DNA of 59,380 nt from Lachnospiraceae bacterium (GTDB lineage Bacteria; Bacillota; Clostridia; Lachnospirales; Lachnospiraceae): NCBI GenBank assembly GCA_009774215.1, contig VSNH01000006.1, positions 1-59,380 of the forward strand. The letters run 5' to 3'. Positions 1 through 7,935 of this stretch are shown here, one piece after another. The notes under the pieces were generated by a model that was given only the letters and a program-made list of their open reading frames with translations, did not search any database and was not told where the DNA came from. Made by a program: the position numbers and the translations under genes. The stretch's first letter is position 1; each line of letters starts with the position of its first letter.

Positions 1-2
1 TG

Positions 3-1916
3 TTGGATCAGGGCTATATCACCGAAGAACAACGTGCGGAAGCGCTGGCGGACGACGTGTATTCCCGCATTCAGGTAGCAGACGCCAAAAATGAGGACAA
101 CGCCGTCAGTACATATTTTGTGGATGCGCTGACGGACGACGTCATGGAAGATCTGATCGCTGCCGGTTACAACGAAACGCAGGCTTATACCCTGCTCTAC
201 AGCGGCGGTCTGAAAATATATTCCACCCAGGATCCCAAAATTCAGGCCATCTGCGACAACGCTTTTGCGGACGAGAGCAACTTCCCCGCAAATACCAAGT
301 GGTATCTGAATTATGAGCTGACCATTGACCGCGCAAACGGGGACAGGGAAAATGTCAGCACGGAAATGTTCCGCAGCTATTGGAAGGAAAACCGCTCTTC
401 CAGCTACAATCTGATCTACACATCGCAGGAGGAGGCTTATCAGGATATCGAAGCCTACAAAGCCGACGTGATGCGTGCCGGCGATGAGGTATTCGGTGAA
501 AATATCAATCTGACCCCTCAGCCCCAAGTATCTCTCGTGGTGGAGGATCAGAGCACGGGCTGTATCGTGGCAATGGTAGGCGGCAGAGGCGCCAAAACCG
601 CCAGCCGCACCTTAAACCGCGCCACCGATACGACCAGACAGCCCGGTTCCACCTTCAAGGTAGTGTCCACTTATGCGCCCGCCTTAGACAGCGCGGGACT
701 TACGCTGGCCACCGTCATGAACGACGCGCCCTTTAATTACGCCAACGGCCGCCCGGTCGCCAACTGGTACGGCGAAAATTATCGGGGACTTTCCTCCCTG
801 CGGGACGGCATACGCGATTCCATGAATATTGTGGCCGTAAAAACGCTGACGCAAATCACACCCCAGCTCGGCTTCGATTATCTGAGAAATTTCGGCTTCA
901 CCACCATCGTGGAGAGGGAGGAAATCAACGGTGAGATTTTCTCGGATATCCAGCAGACCACCGCTCTCGGCGGTCTCACGCACGGCGTCACCAACGAAGA
1001 ATTGAACGCTGCCTACGCCTGCATCGCAAACGGCGGCACTTACATCAAGCCGAAGCTTTACACAAAGGTTTTAGACCACGACGGAAATATTATATTGGAC
1101 AATACCCTGCCCAATTCCAAGCAGGTTATCAAAGAGACAACCGCCTTTCTCCTGACAGACGCCATGGTTGACGTAGTCACGAGCGGCACCGGCGGCTCCG
1201 TCAACTTCGGCAATATGGCGATCGCCGGAAAGACGGGCACGACCTCCGATTACAACGATGTGTGGTTTTCGGGCTACACCCCTTACTACACCGCTACCAC
1301 ATGGGCCGGCTTTGATAATAATGTGAAGTTGACGGGGGACGAGAAAAATCTGGCGAAAAAGCTGTGGCGTGCAGTCATGTCACAGATTCACGAGGATCTG
1401 CCCAGCGAATCCTTTAGCGTACCTTCCGGCATCGTGACGGCCACGGTCTGCTCACGCTCCGGAAAATTGCCCATTGCGGGACTCTGCGACGGGACCCTGC
1501 GGACAGAATATTTTGCGGAAAATACCATTCCCGCAGAAACCTGTGATGTGCATTACGCGGGACAGGTCTGCCAGTACAGTATGCTGCCGGCCCGGGAATT
1601 CTGCCCCTTCAAGGTGGAAGGCGTTGTCGAACTGACACCCGTGGAGGATGTCTCCCTGCAGAGCGGTTCCTCCACAGGCACGACTCAGGTGACGAATGAG
1701 GACGGCACCGTCAGTGAAGTGCCCATACCCGCACCGACAAGCAATATGTGCCCGCACGACGAAGTGTTTTTCGCGACACCCGGTTATGAAGCAACGATTG
1801 AGGCACAGCGTGCCGAGATCAATCAGCGGAATGCCGAGGCCGCAGCCGCGGCGGCAGAAGCTGCTGCACAGCAGCAACCGGCGCCGCCCCAACCGGAACA
1901 GCCGCCCGCACAATAA
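3..1916 (+). CDS. Class A penicillin-binding protein, C-terminal part (5' end outside window)
   Basis: Peptidoglycan transpeptidase of the PBP1a type, acting outside the membrane in wall synthesis. The reading frame is open to the left edge, so the true start and the glycosyltransferase domain lie outside; the TTG at position 3 is not taken as a real start. In the visible 637 residues the penicillin-binding motifs are in order: STFK at about 216-219 (catalytic Ser), SMN at 273-275 and KTGT at 410-413. The last 60 residues are a low-complexity tail rich in Ala, Glu, Gln and Pro, common in Firmicute PBPs. A palindromic repeat and a strong hairpin terminator follow. Family assignment is firm; which paralogue it is cannot be told. 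Confidence 0.93.
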   Translation: MDQGYITEEQRAEALADDVYSRIQVADAKNEDNAVSTYFVDALTDDVMEDLIAAGYNETQAYTLLYSGGLKIYSTQDPKIQAICDNAFADESNFPANTKWYLNYELTIDRANGDRENVSTEMFRSYWKENRSSSYNLIYTSQEEAYQDIEAYKADVMRAGDEVFGENINLTPQPQVSLVVEDQSTGCIVAMVGGRGAKTASRTLNRATDTTRQPGSTFKVVSTYAPALDSAGLTLATVMNDAPFNYANGRPVANWYGENYRGLSSLRDGIRDSMNIVAVKTLTQITPQLGFDYLRNFGFTTIVEREEINGEIFSDIQQTTALGGLTHGVTNEELNAAYACIANGGTYIKPKLYTKVLDHDGNIILDNTLPNSKQVIKETTAFLLTDAMVDVVTSGTGGSVNFGNMAIAGKTGTTSDYNDVWFSGYTPYYTATTWAGFDNNVKLTGDEKNLAKKLWRAVMSQIHEDLPSESFSVPSGIVTATVCSRSGKLPIAGLCDGTLRTEYFAENTIPAETCDVHYAGQVCQYSMLPAREFCPFKVEGVVELTPVEDVSLQSGSSTGTTQVTNEDGTVSEVPIPAPTSNMCPHDEVFFATPGYEATIEAQRAEINQRNAEAAAAAAEAAAQQQPAPPQPEQPPAQ

Positions 1917-1923
1917 CAAATTG

Positions 1924-2047
1924 CTCTGCATAAGCAGACTCGAGATGCTTCGCATCTCTCATTCGCGTTGCTCGTCATAAGCCGCCACAAACAGTCTCGC
2001 ATGAATGCGGTCTTTTTGTGTCATCTTCTGACTCTGCTTATGCGCGC
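1924..2047. repeat. Dispersed palindromic intergenic element, copy 1 (family A)
   Basis: About 124 bp with imperfect terminal inverted repeats (left GCATAAGCAGACTC, right GACTCTGCTTATGC) and an internal hairpin GAGATGC-TTC-GCATCTC. A second copy lies at 32286-32413. The hairpin stem differs between copies but stays paired, so structure appears conserved. It follows the PBP gene, just before a terminator. Confidence 0.75.
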
Positions 2048-2086
2048 AAAAACAGGCTGCCCCTTTTGCGGAAACAGCCTGTTTTT
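2048..2086. terminator. Bidirectional intrinsic terminator
   Basis: Perfect 12-bp stem AAAAACAGGCTG / CAGCCTGTTTTT with a 15-nt loop, A-rich on the left and T-rich on the right. It can serve both the PBP gene (+) and the convergent small gene at 2102-2380 (-). Confidence 0.9.
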
Positions 2087-2101
2087 CTATGCCTGTAACT
2101 A

Positions 2102-2380
2102 TCAGATACCCTTTACCTTCCGAATCTTCTCCTCCAAGTCCTCAATGCCTGTCTTCGCGTTGCTGATGGCGCGGCAGAACTGCTCATACTCCACTCGCGG
2201 TTCCAGTCCTTCTCTCTCATAATATAGTCTGCCGATCTCGATGTAATTCTTTCTGATCACGTCCTCGCAGGTGCTGATCTGGCTTTTTAAGTTTGCGATC
2301 TCCGCAAGATCCTTCGCTTTTCCTGTTACTTCTTTTCCCTTTGAAGTGATGGTATCTCCAACTTTTTCAAAAAAATCCAT
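2102..2380 (-). CDS. Small coiled-coil protein of unknown function
   Basis: A 92-residue, highly charged, predicted helical protein. A Lys-rich amphipathic N-terminus (about 1-28) is followed by a likely coiled coil to the end. No cysteine-rich zinc ribbon, signal peptide or membrane segment is seen. It resembles the N-terminal helical part of zinc-ribbon proteins found in Clostridia, but lacks the ribbon. The start is supported by AGGAGG eight bases upstream of ATG. It stands alone on the minus strand, ended by the bidirectional terminator. Function not recognised. Confidence 0.75.
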   Translation of the reverse strand: MDFFEKVGDTITSKGKEVTGKAKDLAEIANLKSQISTCEDVIRKNYIEIGRLYYEREGLEPRVEYEQFCRAISNAKTGIEDLEEKIRKVKGI

Positions 2381-2576
2381 TCTGCTTTCCTCCTGTCAAC
2401 AACCTTTTCGTTCCCGCCTGCATTTCGTTTTATCATTTAAACCGTCGTACATTACTTATATAACACACAATAACGCATCTGCCGCCATTCGTCAACCAAA
2501 AGCCACCCTGCAAAAAACTTCTTTCCGAAGCACATAATCCGCTCCCAATCACTACTTACAGCCACTGCCTGCTAAG

Positions 2577-4208
2577 TTACCGCCCGTTTTCTTCATAGTG
2601 TCTCACCAGCTCTGCCGCGATATGTTCCGCCAGAATCCGATAACCCGCCTTGTTGGCGTGCACGCCGTCCGGTATGTAATCCGCCACGATATTCGCATCG
2701 TGGGAATCCAGTATGTTGGAATTATATAAATCTATCACCTGAAAGTCATAAGCCGCAGATAACGTCAAAATCACATCCGTCAGATTTTTCTGTGGCAGCA
2801 GATAAGTACGCTCCCGCATCAGGTAATCCTGCAAAATATTGGGCAGCGGTGTCACAAAAAAGATATCCGCGTCTGGATAGTTCTCCTTGAGTCCCCGCAT
2901 CAGCTCGTCCAGATCTCCACAAAAAGTCCAGGGCTTCCGCTCCGTAAGGCTGCCGAACTCCTTCTCCGACAGACAGAAACCATCGTTGGTGCCGCCCATC
3001 ACGATAATGATATCCGTATCTTTCGGAATCTGCGTATAACGTTCCACAAAGGCATCCGCCCAGTACCTCCCGATGGACGAGCCGCCAATACCCAGATTAT
3101 ATACTTCCTCCGCCCCCAGCACCTCTTTCAGCACAGCGGGATAGGCATAGGAGAGATACCCGTCCTCCCCTTCCAGATTGGCCGCAGCCGTGATACTATC
3201 TCCGAGACAGGCGATTTTCTTCTTGGAAAAATCCACGCCCTGTTCCTCCAGAGACGCCTGATCCTCCCAGTTCATCAGAAGTGTCTCCTCCAGAGAGCTT
3301 CGCACCTGCCTGCGCTCGGCAAGGGTGATCTCCGGGTATGCCATTTCTATCTTTGGAAGAAGCGCAAGCATGTTGCCGGACACCGTCGAGTTTTCAGAGA
3401 CAGCGTCGTTGTCTGATATACTGAGCACATTGCCCGATACGGTATCGTTGCCAGACAGACTCAACCCATTGACTGATATGGTCGAATTATCTGACCCACT
3501 GAATCCATTACCCGAAACCGTATCGTTACCCGACATGCTCGGCACATTCCCAGATAATGTATCATGATTTGGCTCGATGGACATATTATCTGACATATTT
3601 GTTGTACTATCTGACATATTTGTCGTATTATCTGACACATAAATCATATTTTCCGACACGCTGGCCGTATTGTCTGACACATCAGTCGCCTTGCCCAGAA
3701 CGACATGAGCCCCGGAATTGCCTGCCCCATTCTCCGAAACAGCGCTCGTTCCTGAGTCATCCGTCCCGTTCTCCGACAAGGACTGCTTGTCATCCGTCAA
3801 ACCCGTCTCGTTCTCCGACGGGCTCATCATAGCGTCCGATGCGTCATCCGCGTTTTCCGACACCCCCTGCCGCTCCTCCGCGATCTCCTGCCCCCCGGAC
3901 ATGCCGCTCATGTCGAAATCCATCATCGCAGCAACGGGAACCGCTTCCTCATAATCCATCCGAATCTCTTCCAAAAACTGCCCCAGCTTTTCCCTGTCCC
4001 TGGAAAGCGCCTCGATCTCACGGCGCATCTCCTGCACCCGGTCATGGGCTTCCCTGTTTCTCGAGAGCACTTCCTCCTGCTGCTTCCATTCCGCTTCGAT
4101 CTCTCCATTTACAACATATGTATCATAAAGCCGCATTCCCACTGCCGCCACAAGCACCGCCAACAGCGACAGGATCACGACCGCCAGTATCTCGTTTATT
4201 CTCTTCAT
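2577..4208 (-). CDS. Membrane-anchored SGNH/GDSL hydrolase with Ser-x-Asn repeat stalk
   Basis: Probably an extracytoplasmic esterase or O-acetylhydrolase. In the 543 residues: a membrane segment (about 7-26), a coiled-coil stretch (35-90), a low-complexity region (about 113-281), then an SGNH hydrolase domain. Block I GDS is at 336-338 (nucleophile Ser338), the Gly block near GIGG 373-376, GTND at 406-409, and the Asp/His pair DGVH at 514-517. The middle region repeats S-[E/D/G]-N triplets about every 6-7 residues, giving 18-21-bp DNA repeats. The start overlaps the stop of rlmB by four bases (ATGA), so translation is likely coupled. Substrate unknown; a cell-wall or exopolysaccharide ester is a guess from the anchor and stalk. 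Confidence 0.85.
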   Translation of the reverse strand: MKRINEILAVVILSLLAVLVAAVGMRLYDTYVVNGEIEAEWKQQEEVLSRNREAHDRVQEMRREIEALSRDREKLGQFLEEIRMDYEEAVPVAAMMDFDMSGMSGGQEIAEERQGVSENADDASDAMMSPSENETGLTDDKQSLSENGTDDSGTSAVSENGAGNSGAHVVLGKATDVSDNTASVSENMIYVSDNTTNMSDSTTNMSDNMSIEPNHDTLSGNVPSMSGNDTVSGNGFSGSDNSTISVNGLSLSGNDTVSGNVLSISDNDAVSENSTVSGNMLALLPKIEMAYPEITLAERRQVRSSLEETLLMNWEDQASLEEQGVDFSKKKIACLGDSITAAANLEGEDGYLSYAYPAVLKEVLGAEEVYNLGIGGSSIGRYWADAFVERYTQIPKDTDIIIVMGGTNDGFCLSEKEFGSLTERKPWTFCGDLDELMRGLKENYPDADIFFVTPLPNILQDYLMRERTYLLPQKNLTDVILTLSAAYDFQVIDLYNSNILDSHDANIVADYIPDGVHANKAGYRILAEHIAAELVRHYEENGR

Positions 4209-4948
4209 TGTCCCAATCTCTGTCTGACAATCTCATAAGCCAGAATCCCCGCCGCCACAGAGGCGTTCAGAGAATCGATATCCCCCCGCATGGGAATCTG
4301 CGCAGTCATATCGCATTTTTCCCTGACAAGGCGGCTCACGCCGTTTCCTTCCGCACCGATCACCAGCCCGATGGGTCCTTTCAAATTTAATTCATACATG
4401 GATGTGCCGCCCATATCCGCGCAGACAAACCAGAGGCCGTCCTTTTTCAGTTCCTCAATGGTCTGCCCCAGATTGGTCACTTTCGCCACCGGCGTGTAAT
4501 TCAGTGCCCCCGCGGATGCCTTCGCCACCGTAGCAGTCAGCCCCACCGCCCGGTTTTTCGGAATAATAACACCGTGCGCGCCCGCCTGATTCGCCGTGCG
4601 GATGATCGCGCCCAGATTGTGGGGATCCTCGATTCCGTCCAAAAGCAAAACAAAGGGCGCCTCCCCCTTGTCCTTCGCCTTCTGCAATATATCGGAAACT
4701 TCCGCGTATCCGTAAGCCGCCGCCGCCGCGATCACCCCCTGATGCCTGCCTGTCTCGGACATCTGGTCAAGACGTTCCTTCGTCACATACTTAATCGGCG
4801 TTCCCTGCTTTGCCGCCTCCCGTTTGATGGTCATAACCGATCCGTCCTTGCAGCCGTCCAGCACATAAAGCCTGTCTATGGTACGCCCCGCCCGGAACGC
4901 CTCGATCACGGCGTTTCTTCCCTCTATGATTCCTGTATTTTCCTCCAA
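4205..4948 (-). CDS. rlmB: 23S rRNA (guanosine-2'-O-)-methyltransferase, TrmH/RlmB family
   Basis: SPOUT-class methyltransferase that 2'-O-methylates a guanosine of 23S rRNA using SAM. In 247 residues: an N-terminal substrate-binding domain (about 5-75, starting IIEGRNAVIEAF), then the knotted catalytic domain with motif 1 DPHNLGAIIRTA (109-120, conserved Asn and Arg), motif 2 GLVIGAEGNGVS (194-205) and motif 3 around SLNASVAAGILAYE (226-239). The length is typical. It lies downstream of mrnC, the usual Firmicute order. The 162 bp between the two genes hold only a 24-codon ORF. Confidence 0.95.
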   Translation of the reverse strand: MEENTGIIEGRNAVIEAFRAGRTIDRLYVLDGCKDGSVMTIKREAAKQGTPIKYVTKERLDQMSETGRHQGVIAAAAAYGYAEVSDILQKAKDKGEAPFVLLLDGIEDPHNLGAIIRTANQAGAHGVIIPKNRAVGLTATVAKASAGALNYTPVAKVTNLGQTIEELKKDGLWFVCADMGGTSMYELNLKGPIGLVIGAEGNGVSRLVREKCDMTAQIPMRGDIDSLNASVAAGILAYEIVRQRLGQ

Positions 4949-5110
4949 AATGATTCTCCTTTTTTACAAAGCGCCCCGCTAATCAAGTTATGTAAACTAA
5001 CCTTCGCTACCGCCCTAAGATATAAAACCCATTGTATATTTTTGTTTCTTCTATCCACCCGGACAGCGCCTCCCAGTCCATGGTTTTTTCCTTACGACTC
5101 CGCGCAGCTC

Positions 5111-5551
5111 TCAGAGTTTCAGCCCCGCCAGCTCCACCGCCCTCTTTACCAGCGCAAGCAGCCGCTCCTGCTTTCCGGTCAGATACAGGTACCCACACAA
5201 CGCCTCAAACCCCGTCGCCTTGCGGTACTCGATGACCGTGGCGTTTTTCGCGGTGGTGTAGGATTTGGCGTTCCGCCCGCGCTTATAGACCGTCTGCTCT
5301 TCCTCGGTCAGCTCCTCCATCAGCGCTTCGATCATCAGCGCCTGCACCCGCGCGTTCACATAGGCGACTGCCTTATGATGCAGTTTGTTGGCGGAGGTAT
5401 TGCCCCGCTCCACCACCACGGTGCGGATCACCAGATCGTAGACCGCATCGCCAATATACGCAAGCGTCAGCGGCGAATAGGTGCGTATGTCAATCTCCCC
5501 GCAGGCAAAGTCCCGCTTGATTGCCTCGAGGATCGTTATGCTCTCTTCCAT
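5111..5551 (-). CDS. mrnC: Mini-ribonuclease III
   Basis: Small RNase III-like enzyme without a dsRNA-binding domain that matures 23S rRNA ends in Firmicutes. In 146 residues the conserved first helix has YIGDAVYDL (about 32-40, metal-binding Asp), then the YKRGRNAK segment and the late EYRKATGFEALCGYLYL-type helix carrying the second acidic site. Length and arrangement fit the family. Its start overlaps the end of cysS by 16 bases, so the two are probably co-translated. The cysE-cysS-mrnC-rlmB order is the standard cluster of Bacillus and Clostridia. Confidence 0.95.
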   Translation of the reverse strand: MEESITILEAIKRDFACGEIDIRTYSPLTLAYIGDAVYDLVIRTVVVERGNTSANKLHHKAVAYVNARVQALMIEALMEELTEEEQTVYKRGRNAKSYTTAKNATVIEYRKATGFEALCGYLYLTGKQERLLALVKRAVELAGLKL

Positions 5552-6945
5552 TTAACCCCCTCACGCGTATCTTCCAGTACAATGCCTTTTTGTGCAAGAA
5601 GATCCCGGATCTCGTCCGCTCTTGCAAAGTTTTTCGCCTTTCTGGCGTCCTGTCTCTCCTGAATCAGCGACTCGATCTCCGAGTCTAATATCTCCTGCCG
5701 GCGCTCTGCCGTAAGCCCGCAGATATCCATAAGCTCCACGATCTCGTCTTTCAGCGCGCGGATAAAAGCTGCGCTTGCGCCCTCTCCCACGGACGTGTTG
5801 GCGAATTTCACCAGCTCAAAAATCGCAGAGATGGCGTCCGCCGTATTGAAATCGTCGTCCATCGCCTCGTCAAACTTTGTCACAAATTCCTTCGCCTGCA
5901 CAAGCGCTTTCTCCTCGTCTGCACTCGGCTCCTGCGTCTGCGCCTTTTCCAGAAGGAAGTTTAAGTTGGACACGCAGGTCACAATCCGTTCCAGACCATT
6001 CTTCGCCGCCTCCATCAGCTCCGCGCTGAAATTTAAAGGGCTTCTGTAATGGGCGGAGAGCATGAAAAACCGCAGCACCTGCAGGTCATACTTCTCGCTG
6101 ATGTCCCGCACCGTGAAGAAATTGCCGAGGGACTTGGACATTTTTTTATTGTCAATATTAAGAAAACCGTTGTGCATCCAATATTTGGCAAAAGGTTTGC
6201 CGTTCGCCGCCTCCGACTGGGCGATCTCATTCTCGTGGTGGGGGAAAATCAGGTCCTCGCCGCCCGCGTGAATGTCAATCTCCTCCCCCAGATACTTCTT
6301 GCTCATCACCGAGCACTCGATATGCCAGCCCGGTCTTCCCTCGCACCACGGGGACTCCCAGAAAGGCTCGCCTTCCTTCTTCGGTTTCCAGAGTACAAAG
6401 TCCAGCGGATCCTGCTTCTGCTCCTCCCCGGACACCAGAAGGGAACGACCGCCGCTTCGCAGATCGTCCAGATTCTTGTGGGAGAGCTTGCCGTAACCCG
6501 GAAAGCTTCTCGTCTTAAAGTAAACGGTGCCGTCCTCCGCCACATAGGCGTGTCCCTTGTCGATCAGCGTCTGGATCATCTCGATCATGCCGTCGATCTC
6601 GCAGGTCGCCTTGGGATGCGTCGTTGCCGCCTTCACATGCAGCGCCTCCATGTCCTTCTTGCACTCCGCGATATATCGCTCTGAAATCACGGAAGGGTCT
6701 GTGCCCTCCTCGTTTGCCTTCTTGATGATCTTGTCGTCCACATCCGTGAAGTTTGACACATAATTGACGTCATAGCCCCTGTGCTCCATATAGCGGCGCA
6801 CCGTATCAAACACGATCATAGGTCTCGCGTTGCCGATATGAATCAGGTTATAAACCGTAGGTCCGCACACATACATGCTGACCTTCCCCTCCTCAATCGG
6901 CACAAACTCCTCCTTTTTCCCCGACAATGTATTGTATACTTTCAT
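5536..6945 (-). CDS. cysS: Cysteinyl-tRNA synthetase
   Basis: Class I aminoacyl-tRNA synthetase charging tRNA-Cys in the cytoplasm; 469 residues. Signature HIGN is at 36-39 and KMSKS at 268-272. Expected zinc ligands are visible at Cys27, Cys211, His236 and Glu240. The C-terminus has the helical DALR-type and anticodon region. The start chosen is the ATG at 6945, eight bases after a GGAGAGGAG ribosome site; a longer frame to 7011 lacks one. It sits 86 bp downstream of cysE. Confidence 0.97.
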   Translation of the reverse strand: MKVYNTLSGKKEEFVPIEEGKVSMYVCGPTVYNLIHIGNARPMIVFDTVRRYMEHRGYDVNYVSNFTDVDDKIIKKANEEGTDPSVISERYIAECKKDMEALHVKAATTHPKATCEIDGMIEMIQTLIDKGHAYVAEDGTVYFKTRSFPGYGKLSHKNLDDLRSGGRSLLVSGEEQKQDPLDFVLWKPKKEGEPFWESPWCEGRPGWHIECSVMSKKYLGEEIDIHAGGEDLIFPHHENEIAQSEAANGKPFAKYWMHNGFLNIDNKKMSKSLGNFFTVRDISEKYDLQVLRFFMLSAHYRSPLNFSAELMEAAKNGLERIVTCVSNLNFLLEKAQTQEPSADEEKALVQAKEFVTKFDEAMDDDFNTADAISAIFELVKFANTSVGEGASAAFIRALKDEIVELMDICGLTAERRQEILDSEIESLIQERQDARKAKNFARADEIRDLLAQKGIVLEDTREGVKWKRA

Positions 6946-7031
6946 AATCTCCTCTCCTCTCAAACCAGAATTACGAAACTCATCTTCAACGTTATTATAT
7001 AATGAACACAACCTTACCCTGCGTTTCGCAA

Positions 7032-7700
7032 TTATTTTTCTCTCCGCATATTCTTCATCTCCCGCTCCAGATCAAGCAGCCGGTTCGTCAGTTCGGCGTT
7101 GGCACGCTGCAGGCCCATAATATCCTCCCGCACCGGGTCTGGCAGATGGGTCTGATCCAGTTCTTCCTGCGGCAGAGCCATATTGTCACGCTTGACCACG
7201 CGCCCGGGCACGCCCACCACTGTGGAACCCGGCGGCACCTCGTTGAGCACCACGCTCCCTGCCCCGATTTTACTATTATCCCCGATTTTAAAGGAACCAA
7301 GCACCTTCGCGCCGGTGCTGATCATGACGTTATTCCCGATCGTGGGATGTCTTTTCCCCTGCTCCTTGCCTGTGCCGCCGAGGGTCACGCCCTGATAGAG
7401 CGTCACGTTATCGCCGATCACCGTGGTCTCCCCGATAATGACGCCGTGCCCATGGTCAATAAAAAAGCCCTTGCCGATCTGTGCGCCCGGATGGATCTCA
7501 ATGCCCGTCCTGCGCGCGCCCTTCTGGGAAACCCACCTCGCCCAGAAATAGTGATGGCGCAGATACAGCCTGTGCGCCAGCCGGTAATAGCACATCACCT
7601 TAAAGCTGGGATAGAGGAAAACTTCCATATTGGAGTGAATCGCCGGATCACGCTCGCGTATGATACGGATTTCCTCCTTTATATTTCCGATAATGCCCAT
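7032..7700 (-). CDS. cysE: Serine O-acetyltransferase
   Basis: Acetylates L-serine with acetyl-CoA, the first step of cysteine synthesis. 222 residues: a helical N-terminal domain, then a left-handed beta-helix of hexapeptide repeats with the catalytic stretch DHGHGVIIGET (about 82-92) and the C-terminal turn PPGSTVVGVPGRVV. The last 25 residues are a charged helix, an extension common in Firmicute forms. It is first of the cysE-cysS-mrnC-rlmB run and has its own promoter at 7812-7840. Confidence 0.95.
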   Translation of the reverse strand: MGIIGNIKEEIRIIRERDPAIHSNMEVFLYPSFKVMCYYRLAHRLYLRHHYFWARWVSQKGARRTGIEIHPGAQIGKGFFIDHGHGVIIGETTVIGDNVTLYQGVTLGGTGKEQGKRHPTIGNNVMISTGAKVLGSFKIGDNSKIGAGSVVLNEVPPGSTVVGVPGRVVKRDNMALPQEELDQTHLPDPVREDIMGLQRANAELTNRLLDLEREMKNMRREK

Positions 7701-7811
7701 TGAACCGCTCCTTCTGCATTTCTATACACGTCACGCCGGATTTTATGGTTATCAGGCGTGAAAAGTAATCCTTCTACTATAAATTATCATAAAGTAAAAT
7801 CTACCATAATT

Positions 7812-7840
7812 AGAATATGCAACTTAGGACATTTTGTCAA
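7812..7840 (-). promoter_or_regulatory. SigA-type promoter of cysE
   Basis: Minus strand reads TTGACA (7835-7840), a 17-bp spacer, then TATTCT (7812-7817). Transcription should start near 7805, leaving a leader of about 105 nt before cysE. I see no T-box or other known leader element in it. Confidence 0.75.
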
Positions 7841-7868
7841 GGAAACCTATGCATAAGCCCCAATACAC

Positions 7869-7920
7869 AGAGAGTCCCGCACCACGCAAATCTGCACGCG
7901 GTGCGGGACACTCTGTTTTT
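7869..7920 (+). terminator. Strong hairpin with T-tract on plus strand
   Basis: AGAGTCCCGCACC pairs with GGTGCGGGACACTCT, followed by TTTTT on the plus strand. It lies between the GH3 gene end and cysE, both minus strand. In the minus direction the stem remains but lacks a T-tract, so it may only slow read-through from the GH3 gene. Confidence 0.6.
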
Positions 7921-7935
7921 ATGTATATATCCCCC

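Noticed and set aside
5027..5101. 24-codon frame (MDWEALSGW...) between rlmB and mrnC
   Set aside because: Very short, only a weak AAGGA site upstream, no context to support it.
4574..5662. Plus-strand 362-codon open frame
   Set aside because: Runs antisense across rlmB, mrnC and the end of cysS; no recognisable motif or ribosome site.
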